NCBI GenBank assembly: GCA_023388435.1
Contig: JAEWGG010000033.1
Location: 1-64,000 of the forward strand
Direction of reading: 5' to 3'
DNA from: Bacillota bacterium
Lineage (GTDB): Bacteria > Bacillota > Clostridia > Saccharofermentanales > Fastidiosipilaceae
DNA: 64,000 nt
Part shown: positions 1 to 8,218 of the stretch, piece by piece
Position numbering within the stretch: the stretch's first letter is position 1
How the letters are laid out: each line of letters begins with the position of its first letter
The notes under the pieces: model-generated
What the model was told of the DNA's origin: nothing
What the model saw: only the letters and a program-made list of their open reading frames with translations
Databases searched by the model: none
Position numbers and translations under genes: made by a program

Positions 1-1
1 G

Positions 2-526
2 CTTGGCGACAAGAATGCCATCAAGCAGTGGAACACCACGCCAGATGGCACAGTCCGCATCCAGGGCCTCTACGACCACAATTTCAGCATCCACGAGGTC
101 CAGGCTCCCACAGGCTATTTCCTCTACCCCAAGCCCGTGGACGCCACGGTGAATGCAGCGTCTCGGCCCCGTGCCCAGGTCAGCATGAACAACTATCGCC
201 AGTATGTGCAGCTGCGCATCGTGAAGCAGGACGGGGAGCGGCAGATTCCTCTGGCTGGTGCGAAGTTCCGTATCCAGTTTACGGGCGATCCCAGTTCTGC
301 GTACTACCGAACGACCAACGCCAAGGGCGAGATTACAACGGCAAGCTTCCGCGTGGGTGACCGCGTGAGCATCATTGAGGTCAGCCCGCCCCTGGGCTAC
401 AAGCTCCCCGATAATCCTGAAACACAGATTGTCGTGAGCGGCGACAATTCGGGCGACCTGACAGAGAAGATGCTGGAAAAAACAGTTTTTCTCCGTAATT
501 TTAGCCAAAATCAACTAGTATACTAG
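2..526 (+). CDS. Partial surface protein, SpaA/Cna-B-like repeats (C-terminal end)
   Basis: The frame is open from the left edge, so the N-terminus lies outside; 174 residues remain. They hold the end of one and all of a second prealbumin-like Cna-B/SpaA domain: EVQAPTGYFL (residues 32-41) and, about 100 residues later, PLGYKLP, both the typical end motif of such domains, each preceded by a G-x-V/E-x-T-type strand. In this family these domains form stalks of pilins and adhesins, often with isopeptide bonds. Unusually for a stalk protein, the ORF ends without LPXTG motif, hydrophobic segment or basic tail: the last residues are polar (RNFSQNQLVY). It may be secreted, truncated, or anchored by an N-terminal part that is not visible. 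Domain assignment is by motif only. Confidence 0.7.
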   Translation, partial: LGDKNAIKQWNTTPDGTVRIQGLYDHNFSIHEVQAPTGYFLYPKPVDATVNAASRPRAQVSMNNYRQYVQLRIVKQDGERQIPLAGAKFRIQFTGDPSSAYYRTTNAKGEITTASFRVGDRVSIIEVSPPLGYKLPDNPETQIVVSGDNSGDLTEKMLEKTVFLRNFSQNQLVY

Positions 527-527
527 T
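514..527. promoter_or_regulatory. 14-bp perfect palindrome, candidate GntR/FadR-type operator
   Basis: ACTAGTATACTAGT is a perfect palindrome that abuts the -35 box of the dctP promoter. Its core TAGTATACTA fits the TNGT-NN-ACNA pattern of FadR/UxuR-type GntR operators, and a GntR/FCD regulator is encoded at the end of the same operon. Binding is inferred, not shown. Confidence 0.5.
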
Positions 528-555
528 GGACGAGTCCAGTCAATGCGTCTATAAT
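527..555 (+). promoter_or_regulatory. Sigma-70-type promoter of the dctPQM-uxuAB operon
   Basis: A perfect -10 box TATAAT (550-555) lies 17 bp after TGGACG (527-532), which matches the -35 consensus at four of six positions. It is the only good promoter between the preceding stop codon and dctP. Confidence 0.55.
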
Positions 556-563
556 TGAAGCTG

Positions 564-577
564 GTTAAGCGCTCACA
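564..577 (+). promoter_or_regulatory. Candidate cre (CcpA) site
   Basis: GTTAAGCGCTCACA agrees with the TGWAARCGYTWNCW pattern at 11 of 14 positions, including the AAGCG core. It sits just downstream of the predicted start of transcription, where CcpA acts as a roadblock in other Firmicutes. Catabolite control of hexuronate use would make sense, but no CcpA gene is in the window. Confidence 0.3.
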
Positions 578-631
578 TTCCATCTCTTTATCTAAATGTG
601 TGCGGCAATATTTCCATAAGGAGGAGAAGTC

Positions 632-1636
632 ATGTTACGTAAAGGATTGGCGGCGCTCCTGTCAGCCTCGCTGCTGCTCCTGTCCGTGGGCTGTGCCAGC
701 GGTCAGCGACAGTCGGGGGTCGTGCGCCTGACCTATGCGGAGGTCAACCCCAAGGACTCGCTCATGGGACAGACCGCCCAGTTTTTCGCCGAGAAGGTCA
801 AGGAGCTGAGCAAGGGAACGGTGGAGATCAACCTCCAGGCCAGCGGCGTCCTCGGTGCGGAGAACGACGTGCTGGATACCATGGTGAGCAATGGAGGAAC
901 CATCGATATCTCCCGTGTCTCGGCCTTCAGTCTGGTCAATTACGGCTGCAAGAAGAACGCCCTCCTAGCCCTGCCCTATACGTTCAAAGATCGGGCACAT
1001 TTCTGGAAGTTTGCCAAGAGCGACCTGGCCACGGAGCTGCTGAACGAACCCAACGAGTTGCAGATCGGCCTGCACGGTCTCTTTTTCTGTGAGGAGGGTT
1101 TCCGCAGTTTCTTCTTCAAGAATAAAGTTGAAAAACTCTCAGACCTCCAGCACAAGAAAATTCGTGTCTCCAGTGACCCAATTATGACGGGTACCGTGAA
1201 TAACCTCGGGGCCTACGCCACACCGATCTCCTTTGGTGAACTCTACAGCGCCCTGCAGACCAATGTGGTCGACGCCGCAGACCAGCCTGTCGTCAATTAT
1301 GAGAGCAACGCTTTTAATGAAGTCGCCCCCTACTTCCTGCTCGACGAGCATACCATGGGCGCGGCTGAGGTCATCATGACAGACTTCGCCTGGAATAAGC
1401 TCAATGACGAGCAGCGCAAGGCCGTTCAGGAGGCCGGGCGCCTCGCTGCCGAGCACAATCAGCAGCTCTCCCAGAGCTTTGAGGATAAGGTGGTGGAGAA
1501 GCTCAAGTCCAAGGGTGTCCACTTCATCGAAGTTCCCAATAAGGAGGAGTGGCGCGAGGCCTGCCGCAGCACCATTGAGCGCAACATTACGGGCTTTGAA
1601 AAGCAGTATGAAGCCATTTTGGCAATGGAAAACTAA
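632..1636 (+). CDS. dctP: TRAP transporter substrate-binding lipoprotein DctP
   Basis: A 334-residue extracytoplasmic binding protein of the DctP family. Residues 1-21 are a lipoprotein signal with lipobox SVGC, so the mature protein is tethered to the membrane. The body shows family signatures: a first strand VVRLTYAEVNPKDS, the ligand-loop region KIRVSSDPIMTGTVNNLGAYATP containing the carboxylate-binding Arg typical of DctP proteins, and FGELYSALQTNVVDAADQP. It starts at an ATG after AAGGAGGAGAAG. The dctQ and dctM genes follow at 12 bp spacing and -4 bp overlap, and uxuA/uxuB come next, so the substrate is most likely a hexuronate or related sugar acid; this is inference from context. Confidence 0.93.
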   Translation: MLRKGLAALLSASLLLLSVGCASGQRQSGVVRLTYAEVNPKDSLMGQTAQFFAEKVKELSKGTVEINLQASGVLGAENDVLDTMVSNGGTIDISRVSAFSLVNYGCKKNALLALPYTFKDRAHFWKFAKSDLATELLNEPNELQIGLHGLFFCEEGFRSFFFKNKVEKLSDLQHKKIRVSSDPIMTGTVNNLGAYATPISFGELYSALQTNVVDAADQPVVNYESNAFNEVAPYFLLDEHTMGAAEVIMTDFAWNKLNDEQRKAVQEAGRLAAEHNQQLSQSFEDKVVEKLKSKGVHFIEVPNKEEWREACRSTIERNITGFEKQYEAILAMEN

Positions 1637-1648
1637 GGAGGGAGACCT

Positions 1649-2239
1649 ATGACCAGCAACAGTCGGACGGCAGAGCGGCCCCTGCCCGCCTTCTTCCGCA
1701 CCATGGACCGCTTCAAGCCCATCTATGACTGGGCCCATCGCATCGTCCTCAACATCTGTAAAGTACTGCTTATCGCAGACATCCTTATTACGAGCTATGC
1801 CGTGCTCGGTCGCTATGTGCCCTTTATCAAGGACCCCTCCTGGAGTGAGGAAGTGGTCCTCAGCCTGATGGTCTACATGGCCGTCCTCTCGGCCGCCCTG
1901 GCCCTGCGCAAGGGCACGCATATTCGCATGTCGGCCTTCGACCACTACCTGCCCCGCAAGCTGCGCCTGGTCTCGGACCTCCTGGCCGATGCCTGTGTCC
2001 TCATCTTCGGCGTCATCATGCTGGTGGTCGGCCTGCGTGTCTGCTGGTACATGCGTCTTGGCAGCTACAGCAGCATGCCCTGGCTGAGCCGTTTTTGGAT
2101 GTACTTTCCCATTCCCCTAGCCGGTATCGTCATGCTCATCTTTGAACTCGAGCGCGTCTACCAGCATGTGCGTGCCTTCTTCGTCCCGGAGGACGTGGAG
2201 CAGGTCCCGACGCCCGCCACTGAGGAGGTGAACAAATGA
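1649..2239 (+). CDS. dctQ: TRAP transporter small membrane subunit DctQ
   Basis: A 196-residue protein with four predicted membrane helices (about residues 32-52, 64-85, 109-133 and 147-166), the layout of DctQ, and a polar acidic C-terminal tail. The motif SWSEEVVLSLMVYMAVLSAA near the second helix is characteristic of the family. DctQ forms the membrane complex with DctM and helps dock the loaded binding protein. Its ATG follows GGAGGGAGACC, and its stop overlaps the dctM start in ATGA, which suggests translational coupling. Confidence 0.92.
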   Translation: MTSNSRTAERPLPAFFRTMDRFKPIYDWAHRIVLNICKVLLIADILITSYAVLGRYVPFIKDPSWSEEVVLSLMVYMAVLSAALALRKGTHIRMSAFDHYLPRKLRLVSDLLADACVLIFGVIMLVVGLRVCWYMRLGSYSSMPWLSRFWMYFPIPLAGIVMLIFELERVYQHVRAFFVPEDVEQVPTPATEEVNK

Positions 2240-3531
2240 GTCCCGACAGCATCGCAATTCTCATTCTGCTTGGATCCTTCTTCCTGATGATCCTGCTCCG
2301 CTTTCCCATCGCCTACAGCGTGGGTCTGTCCTCCGCCCTCTGTCTGCTCTACATGGGCCTGCCGCTGAACACTATCTGTCAGTGGATGGTCAAGGGTGTC
2401 AGCTCGATGAGTCTGATGGCCGTTCCCTTTTTCATTACGATGGGCTGCCTGATGGGCGTGGGTGGTATCAGTGAAAAACTCATCGCCCTGGCCAACGCCT
2501 GTGTCGGCTGGATGCGTGGAGGCATGGCCATGGTCAATATTGTGGCCTCCTATTTCTTCGGCGGCATCTCCGGTTCCGCAGCGGCGGACACCGCCTCCCT
2601 CGGCACCATTCTCATCCCGATGATGGCGGACCAGGGTTATGACCGGGATTTCTCTACGGCTGTGACCATCACCTCCTCCTGTGAAGGTCTGCTGGTTCCG
2701 CCCAGTCACAACATGGTCATCTACGCCACCACCGCCGGCGGCATCTCCGTTGGCAGCCTCTTCCTGGCGGGCTATCTGCCCGGTGCCCTCCTGGCCCTCA
2801 GCCTGATGATTGGCTCTTACATCATCTCCGTGCGCCGCAACTATCCCAAGGGTGAGCGCTTCAGCCTGCGCAACCTCGGCAAGCAGATTCTGAAGTCTTT
2901 CTGGGCCCTGGCCGCCGTCATCATCGTGGTGGTCGGTGTCGTGGGCGGCTACTTCACGGCCACGGAATCCGCCGCCATCGCGGTCATCTACAGCCTGATC
3001 GTCAGTCTCTACATCTATAAAGGCCTGAACTGGAAGGGGGTCTGGCGCGTCCTGGGCGACTGTGTGGACACCCTCGCCATCGTCCTCATCCTGATCGCCA
3101 CCTCCAGTGTTTTTGGCTACTGCCTGACCCTCCTGAAGGTACCTGAGCTGGCCTCCAACGCCATCTTGAGCATCTCCAACAATCCCATCATCATCGCCCT
3201 CCTGATCAACCTGATCCTCCTCTTCCTGGGCTGCATCATGGACATGGCGCCAATCATCCTCATCGCCACACCCATCCTCCTGCCCCTGGCGAAGTCCGTT
3301 GGCATCCATGAGATCCAGTTCGGCATCATGATGATTCTGAACTGTGGCATCGGCCTGCTGACCCCACCGGTCGGCGGCGTCCTCTTCATCGGTTCGGCCA
3401 TTGCCAAGACCCCGATGGAGAAAGTTGTCAAGGCCACGCTGCCCTTCTATCTCTGCATGGTCGTCACCCTGCTCCTGGTGACCTTTGTCCCACAGATCAG
3501 CCTCTGGATCCCCAGCCTCTTCGCCAACTGA
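2236..3531 (+). CDS. dctM: TRAP transporter large permease DctM
   Basis: A 431-residue, very hydrophobic protein with about 12 membrane helices, the usual size of DctM. Family marks include the re-entrant-loop stretch GGISGSAAADTASLGTILIP near residue 115, SCEGLLVPPSHN, and ILNCGIGLLTPPVGGVLF near residue 377, the repeat-related TPPVG motif. It carries out Na+-driven uptake of the ligand delivered by DctP. It overlaps dctQ by 4 bp. The 244 bp that follow before uxuA hold GC-rich hairpins but no new promoter that I can support, so uxuA is probably in the same transcript. Confidence 0.94.
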   Translation: MSPDSIAILILLGSFFLMILLRFPIAYSVGLSSALCLLYMGLPLNTICQWMVKGVSSMSLMAVPFFITMGCLMGVGGISEKLIALANACVGWMRGGMAMVNIVASYFFGGISGSAAADTASLGTILIPMMADQGYDRDFSTAVTITSSCEGLLVPPSHNMVIYATTAGGISVGSLFLAGYLPGALLALSLMIGSYIISVRRNYPKGERFSLRNLGKQILKSFWALAAVIIVVVGVVGGYFTATESAAIAVIYSLIVSLYIYKGLNWKGVWRVLGDCVDTLAIVLILIATSSVFGYCLTLLKVPELASNAILSISNNPIIIALLINLILLFLGCIMDMAPIILIATPILLPLAKSVGIHEIQFGIMMILNCGIGLLTPPVGGVLFIGSAIAKTPMEKVVKATLPFYLCMVVTLLLVTFVPQISLWIPSLFAN

Positions 3532-3563
3532 TGCAGGGCTGAGCACTAAATATCCCGGCCCAG

Positions 3564-3751
3564 CAGCCCAGGTCCCCCGCCCCTCAGACGAGGGAGGGGA
3601 GGGGCCAGGCTGGGCCCTCGGCCAGGGCGCTCCTCGCGTCTTTCTGCGCGCCAGGAACGCCCTGTCCGAGTTTCGCTCCAGAAGCCCCTGTGCAGGGTCT
3701 TCGGAAGCGGCCTAAGCCGTGTTTTGTCACGATTTTTGCCCCAGGCAAAAA
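3564..3751 (+). other. Structured intercistronic region dctM-uxuA
   Basis: The gap holds GC-rich potential stems (CCCCTC-AGAC-GAGGG around 3573-3596) and, just before the uxuA ribosome-binding site, a small perfect inverted repeat TTTTTGCC-CCA-GGCAAAAA (3733-3751). There is no stem followed by a U-run that would end the message for certain. The hairpins may separate the stability of transporter and enzyme mRNA; this is only a suggestion. Confidence 0.35.
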
Positions 3752-3775
3752 AGAAATAGAAAGAGGTATGAGAGT

Positions 3776-4861
3776 ATGAAAATGACGTTTCGCTGGTACG
3801 GTAGCCAGAGTGACAGTGTCAGTCTGAAGCAGATTCGTCAGATCCCCGGCATGACCGGCATCATGGGCTTCCTGGATTACAAGCCCGCAGGTGAGGTCTG
3901 GACCGAGGAGGAGATCAAGGCCTATGTGGACGAGGTCCATGCTGCGGGCCTGGCCTGTGAGGTCATCGAGAGCGTCAACGTCCACGAGGACATCAAGATG
4001 GGCCTGCCCAGCCGTGACGGCTACATCGAGGCCTATAAGGAAACCATTCGCAACCTCGCGAAGTACGGGGTAAAAGTCATTATCTATAACTTCATGCCCG
4101 TCTTCGACTGGCTGCGCACCGACCTGGCCCGCGAGATTGAGGAGGACGGCTCGAACAGCCTCTATTTTGACGAGGCCGAGTTGGGGGAGATGACCCCGCT
4201 GGACATTGTGCGCAAGACGGCTGAGGACAGCCAGGGCTTCACCCTGCCCGGCTGGGAGCCTGAGCGCCTCGCCCTGCTGGAGCAGACCCTGGAGCAGTAC
4301 AAGCACATTACGCCGGACGACCTGCGCGCCAACTTCAAGTACTTCCTGGAAGCGGTCATTCCCGTGTGTGAAGAATGTGGGGTGCGCATGGCCTGTCATC
4401 CGGATGACCCGGCCTGGCCGATTTTTGACCTGCCCCGTATCGCCCACTCCAAGGAGGACTACGACAAGATTATCGGCCTTGTCGACTCCCCGGCCAATAC
4501 GGTCTGCCTCTGCACGGGGTCCCTGGGTTCCGAGCCGAAGAACGACATCCCTGCCATCATCCGTCACTTCGGTAGCAAGGACCGCATCGGCGCCCTGCAC
4601 CTGCGCAATATCAAGCACCTGGGGCCGCGCCGCTTCCGTGAGGCCAGTCACCTCTCCTCGGACGGCGACCTCGACATGTATGAGATCGTCCGCGCCGTCT
4701 ATGAGACCTGCCCTGAGACCTATGTGCGTCCCGACCACGGCCGTATGATCTGGGACGAGGTGGGACGCCCTGGCTACGGCCTCTATGACCGTGCTCTGGG
4801 AGCCTGCTATCTCAATGGACTCTGGGAGGCCATTGAGAAGAATGAGAAGAAGGGACACTGA
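3776..4861 (+). CDS. uxuA: Mannonate dehydratase
   Basis: UxuA removes water from D-mannonate to give 2-keto-3-deoxygluconate in glucuronate breakdown. The 361-residue length matches Firmicute UxuA proteins. Visible family features: start MKMTFRWYG, the TIM-barrel strand VIESVNVHEDIKMG, RMACHPDDP (metal-binding His region), CLCTGSLGSEPKND and HLRNIKHLGPRRFRE. An upstream in-frame start would add a 19-residue polar tail unlike the family, while the ATG at 3776 has AGAGG nine bases before it. It sits in the TRAP-uxuA-uxuB operon; uxuB begins 2 bp after its stop. Confidence 0.95.
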   Translation: MKMTFRWYGSQSDSVSLKQIRQIPGMTGIMGFLDYKPAGEVWTEEEIKAYVDEVHAAGLACEVIESVNVHEDIKMGLPSRDGYIEAYKETIRNLAKYGVKVIIYNFMPVFDWLRTDLAREIEEDGSNSLYFDEAELGEMTPLDIVRKTAEDSQGFTLPGWEPERLALLEQTLEQYKHITPDDLRANFKYFLEAVIPVCEECGVRMACHPDDPAWPIFDLPRIAHSKEDYDKIIGLVDSPANTVCLCTGSLGSEPKNDIPAIIRHFGSKDRIGALHLRNIKHLGPRRFREASHLSSDGDLDMYEIVRAVYETCPETYVRPDHGRMIWDEVGRPGYGLYDRALGACYLNGLWEAIEKNEKKGH

Positions 4862-4863
4862 GC

Positions 4864-6501
4864 ATGGGACTGCAACTGACTAATAAGGGCCTCCAGGACC
4901 GCAAGGACTGGGAGGCCAAGGGCATCCGCCTGCCCCAGTACGACCGCCCGGCCATGCAGGCCAGAACCATTGAGGAGCCCATCTGGCTGCACTTCGGCGG
5001 CGGCAATATTTTTCGTGGCTACATCGCGGGCCTCCAGGAAGAACTCCTGAACAAAGCCGAGGCCGAGCGGGGCATCATTGCCGTTGAGAGCTTCGACGGT
5101 GAGAGCATCGACCGTATTTATAAGCCCTTCGAGGCCCTGACCCTCTATGTTCGTCTCCACGCGGATGGAGAGAGTGATCTCCAGGTCATTGGCGCTGTGG
5201 CCGACGGCATCAAGTCCAGTCCGGACTTTGCCGAGGACCACGCCAGGCTGCTGCGCTACTTTGCCGCCCCCAGCCTGCAGATGGTCAGCTTCACAATCAC
5301 GGAGAAGGGCTACGCCCTCAGACGTATGGATGGCAGCTACCTGCCCGTAGTCGAAGCCGATATGCAGGCGGGGCCAGCGGGGGCTCAGCACGTCATGGGC
5401 ATTGTCGCCGCAGGCCTGCACAGCCGTTTCCAGGCGGGGGCTAAACCCCTGGCCGTGGTCAGCATGGACAACTGTTCCCAGAACGGCCGCAAGCTGCGCG
5501 AGAGCGTGCTGGAAATTGCCCGTCAGTGGGAGCAGCGGACACTGGTGGCCCCTGGCTTCCTGGCCTGGCTGGAGGATGAGACCCAGGTCGCCTTCCCCTG
5601 GTCCATGATTGACAAGATCACACCGCGTCCCGCTCTGGAGATCCAGCAGCGCCTGGAGGCCCTGGGCATCGAGGACATGAAGGCCATGGAGACGGCGAAG
5701 CACAGTTTTATCGCCCCCTTTGTCAATGCCGAAAAGGCCCAGTACCTCGTCATCGAGGACCGCTTCCCCAACGGGCGTCCCGCCCTGGAGAAGGCTGGCG
5801 TGTACATGACGGACCGCCACACCGTCGAGCAGACGGAAGGAATGAAGGTGCAGACCTGTCTAAATCCCCTGCATACGGCCCTGGCTGTCTTCGGCTGCCT
5901 CCTGGGCTACACGAGCATTGCCGCCGAGATGCAGGATGAGGCCCTGGTCGGTCTGATCCGCCAGCTGGGCTATGTTGAGGGCATGCCCGTAGTCATTGAC
6001 CCAGGGATTCTTTCACCCAAGGACTTCATTGACGAGGTGCTTGAAGAGCGCCTGCCCAATCCTTTCATTCCCGATGCTCCTCAGCGCATCGCCATGGACA
6101 CCAGCCAGAAGTTGCCCATCCGCTTCGGGGAGACGCTGAAGTCCTATTTGGCTAAGCCCGAACTGGAGGTCTCAAGCCTGCGTGCCATACCCAGCGTCTT
6201 TGCCGGCTGGCTGCGCTACCTCATTGGTCTGGACGACCAGGGGCAGGAGATGGCCTGCAGCCCAGATCCGCTGCTCTCAGACCTGCAAGAACGGCTGGCC
6301 GGACTGCGCGACAGCTTTGGTCAGGAGCCGCAGCCTGAGCAGCTGAGGGAGCTGATTCGCCCCATTTTGAAAAATCAGCAGATCTTTGGCCTGGACCTCG
6401 TCGAGGCCGGTTTGGAGGAGGCGGTGACGCAACGTCTCTGCGCCTTCCTCAGTGGTCCTGGGGCTGTGCGTCAGTACCTGGATCGTGAGTTCCGAGGTTG
6501 A
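4864..6501 (+). CDS. uxuB: Fructuronate reductase, mannitol dehydrogenase family
   Basis: A 545-residue NAD-dependent polyol dehydrogenase of the long-chain mannitol dehydrogenase family, in the clade that reduces D-fructuronate to D-mannonate. The Rossmann start HFGGGNIFRGYIAG (about residues 43-56) replaces the shorter GxGxF form, followed by FTITEKGYAL, SMDNCSQNGRKLRE, and the catalytic-region lysine in SMIDKITPRP. Together with UxuA it provides the two steps from fructuronate to 2-keto-3-deoxygluconate. No uronate isomerase (uxaC) or KDG kinase is in the window. Confidence 0.92.
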   Translation: MGLQLTNKGLQDRKDWEAKGIRLPQYDRPAMQARTIEEPIWLHFGGGNIFRGYIAGLQEELLNKAEAERGIIAVESFDGESIDRIYKPFEALTLYVRLHADGESDLQVIGAVADGIKSSPDFAEDHARLLRYFAAPSLQMVSFTITEKGYALRRMDGSYLPVVEADMQAGPAGAQHVMGIVAAGLHSRFQAGAKPLAVVSMDNCSQNGRKLRESVLEIARQWEQRTLVAPGFLAWLEDETQVAFPWSMIDKITPRPALEIQQRLEALGIEDMKAMETAKHSFIAPFVNAEKAQYLVIEDRFPNGRPALEKAGVYMTDRHTVEQTEGMKVQTCLNPLHTALAVFGCLLGYTSIAAEMQDEALVGLIRQLGYVEGMPVVIDPGILSPKDFIDEVLEERLPNPFIPDAPQRIAMDTSQKLPIRFGETLKSYLAKPELEVSSLRAIPSVFAGWLRYLIGLDDQGQEMACSPDPLLSDLQERLAGLRDSFGQEPQPEQLRELIRPILKNQQIFGLDLVEAGLEEAVTQRLCAFLSGPGAVRQYLDREFRG

Positions 6502-6505
6502 TTCC

Positions 6506-7171
6506 GTGCCCGAACCGAGGGAACGCAACCGTGCTTGGGTGGCCAGGAGCATCCGGGAAAAGATCATCCGTCTGGAACTGCTCCCAGCCGCCAGAATTAG
6601 TGAGGCCCGCCTCGCCGCCGAGCTTGGCGTCTCTCGGACTCCGGTCCGTGAGGCGCTCATGGCCCTGGCGCGGGTGGGCCTCATCCAGGTCTTTCCCCAG
6701 CGCTACAGTTTTGTCAGTTACATTGATTACCGGGTTATCGAGGAGGCCCAGTTCGCCAGGCAGGCCCTGGAGCTGGCCGTGCTGGAGGACTTTCTGCGCC
6801 GGGCGGGACCTGCTGTGTACCAGGAACTCCACGCTCTTCTGGACCTGGCGGAAGAGGGCTTTACAAGGGCTGAGGCCATGGAGGTCCTGGCCCTGGACCA
6901 GCGCTTCCACGAGTCGCTGTTCCTGTATTCCGGGCACGAGCTCTCTTGGCAGCTCATGGCGGAGCTGCAGGTGCACTTCGACCGAGTCCGATACCTGCAT
7001 TTGAAGCTGCGCCGTGACCCCCGGGTCTGCCAGGAACACAGGGCCCTGCTTCAGGCCCTGGAACAGGGGGAATTGGAGCGGGCGAAGTCCCTGATGCTGG
7101 GGCACCTGGCTCACTATCGCCAGGATCGGGAGCTGATTGTGGCCCACTATCCAGATTACGTCCGCCCCTGA
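6506..7171 (+). CDS. GntR-family regulator, FadR/FCD type (UxuR-like)
   Basis: A 221-residue regulator with an N-terminal winged helix-turn-helix (EARLAAELGVSRTPVREAL, about residues 34-52) and a C-terminal helical FCD ligand domain with the metal-binding pattern D-x3-H (DQRFHESLF) and two later histidines. I take the GTG at 6506, with GAGG eight bases before it and 4 bp after the uxuB stop; an in-frame GTG at 6485 would overlap uxuB. It probably senses a hexuronate intermediate and controls its own operon through the palindrome at 514-527, by analogy with UxuR/ExuR. Confidence 0.85.
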   Translation: MPEPRERNRAWVARSIREKIIRLELLPAARISEARLAAELGVSRTPVREALMALARVGLIQVFPQRYSFVSYIDYRVIEEAQFARQALELAVLEDFLRRAGPAVYQELHALLDLAEEGFTRAEAMEVLALDQRFHESLFLYSGHELSWQLMAELQVHFDRVRYLHLKLRRDPRVCQEHRALLQALEQGELERAKSLMLGHLAHYRQDRELIVAHYPDYVRP

Positions 7172-7215
7172 ATTGGTGGGCCAGGACTGTGGGTATAGTG
7201 GAAGGGGAGATGGGC

Positions 7216-7995
7216 ATGTCGGAGCGAGCTGCACAGAAGTCGGGACCCGAGATCTGGGATTATTACTATGTCGATTCGCGCAGGGATTGGGTGATCATCT
7301 GCCCAGGGGGCGCCTATTCCTGGCTCTCCCCCCGCGAGTCAGACCCTGTGGCCCGGGCCTTCAACCGGGCGGGCTACAATGCCGTTGTCCTGCGCTATAG
7401 CACCCTGCAGCGGCTGGGGGAGGGACAGGCGCTCGGGGACAGGCCGGTCCAGGAATTGGAGGAGCTGGTGACAGAGCTGAGGGCGGAACACCCGCGGGCC
7501 AGAGTCTATCTCAACGGCTATTCGGCAGGGGGCTACCTCTGCCTCAGCTATCTACGGGCCTGCGCCCAGCAGGGCAGGGAGCCTGGTATCAGCCGCTATA
7601 TCCTGGCCTATCCCGTGAGCAACGGGGGGGCAAAAAGTGGTCACGCACGGACGGGAGCCGCCCGCTATGGGAAGGCCCAACCGGATGAGGAGACCTGGCC
7701 CGACCAGCTTTATGCGAGCTTTCCTCCAGGCTTCATCTGGCACACGGCCGAGGACGCTTCGGTCCCGGCGGCGGGCAGTCTGGAACTTGCCGCCCAATTG
7801 CTGCGGGCTGGGGCCAGCGTGGAGCTCCACATCTTCCCACACGGCCGCCACGGCCTTTCACTGGCTACGGCGGAGGTGGAGGAAGTGGACAAGGCCCGTC
7901 TGCGCGACCCCCATGTTGCGCGCTGGTTTGACCTGGCCCTGGATTTTCTGCGCCTGGACGACTTGCCGCCCCAGGCCGCTCCGGGCCTGGGCTGA
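7216..7995 (+). CDS. Alpha/beta hydrolase, acetyl-esterase (BD-FAE) like
   Basis: A 259-residue serine hydrolase without signal peptide. The oxyanion motif PGGAYSWLSPRESDPVA is typical of sugar-ester esterases of the acetyl-xylan/feruloyl esterase-like group; the nucleophile elbow is GYSAGG, the acid is in HTAEDASVP, and the histidine is in FPHGRHGLSLA, so the triad looks complete. The ATG at 7216 has AAGGGGAG six bases upstream, which favours it over upstream GTG codons. As last gene of the uronate operon it may strip acetyl groups from imported plant or host oligosaccharides; the substrate is a guess. Confidence 0.85.
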   Translation: MSERAAQKSGPEIWDYYYVDSRRDWVIICPGGAYSWLSPRESDPVARAFNRAGYNAVVLRYSTLQRLGEGQALGDRPVQELEELVTELRAEHPRARVYLNGYSAGGYLCLSYLRACAQQGREPGISRYILAYPVSNGGAKSGHARTGAARYGKAQPDEETWPDQLYASFPPGFIWHTAEDASVPAAGSLELAAQLLRAGASVELHIFPHGRHGLSLATAEVEEVDKARLRDPHVARWFDLALDFLRLDDLPPQAAPGLG

Positions 7996-8065
7996 AAAAA
8001 GCGCTGACGTAGAGGGGAGAGGGTTCCAGCTGGTGGTGGCTGGGGGCCAGCGGTCTGACCTGATC

Positions 8066-8091
8066 AGGGGGGCTTGCCCCCTCTTTTTTTT
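8066..8091 (+). terminator. Rho-independent terminator of the uronate operon
   Basis: AGGGGG (8066-8071) pairs with CCCCCT (8077-8082) around a short loop, followed by an eight-T run from 8084. It lies 70 bp after the esterase stop. Confidence 0.9.
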
Positions 8092-8125
8092 GTCCCTTTG
8101 GACCGTTTGCAGTTTTGTCGTTTAA

Positions 8126-8173
8126 TTAAAAATGAAATTTTGTTAGCCTACACTATTGCAAACGATGGCTAAC
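8126..8173 (+). promoter_or_regulatory. Control region of the FTR1 iron locus, inverted GTTAGCC repeat
   Basis: GTTAGCC (8142-8148) and its exact inverse GGCTAAC (8167-8173) frame a weak promoter (TTAAAA 8126-8131, 17 bp, TACACT 8149-8154). The half-sites resemble the core of DtxR/IdeR-type iron boxes (TTAGSCTAA), though the 18-bp spacing is wider than a classical box. Control by an iron-sensing repressor is inferred. Confidence 0.35.
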
Positions 8174-8218
8174 TGTTATAGGATACTAACCGTTTCAAGA
8201 GAAGGAGGATGGGTTCTG

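Noticed and set aside
2158..3546. Very long open frame on the - strand opposite dctM (462 codons); similar frames opposite uxuB, uvrA, dnaB and others
   Set aside because: They lie exactly antisense to confidently identified genes, are His/Asp/Gly-rich with no domain, and lack ribosome-binding sites; GC-rich third positions create such shadows.
3733..3751. TTTTTGCC-CCA-GGCAAAAA as a terminator before uxuA
   Set aside because: It lacks a U-run after the stem on either strand and lies right at the uxuA ribosome-binding site inside one operon; kept only as a structured intercistronic element.
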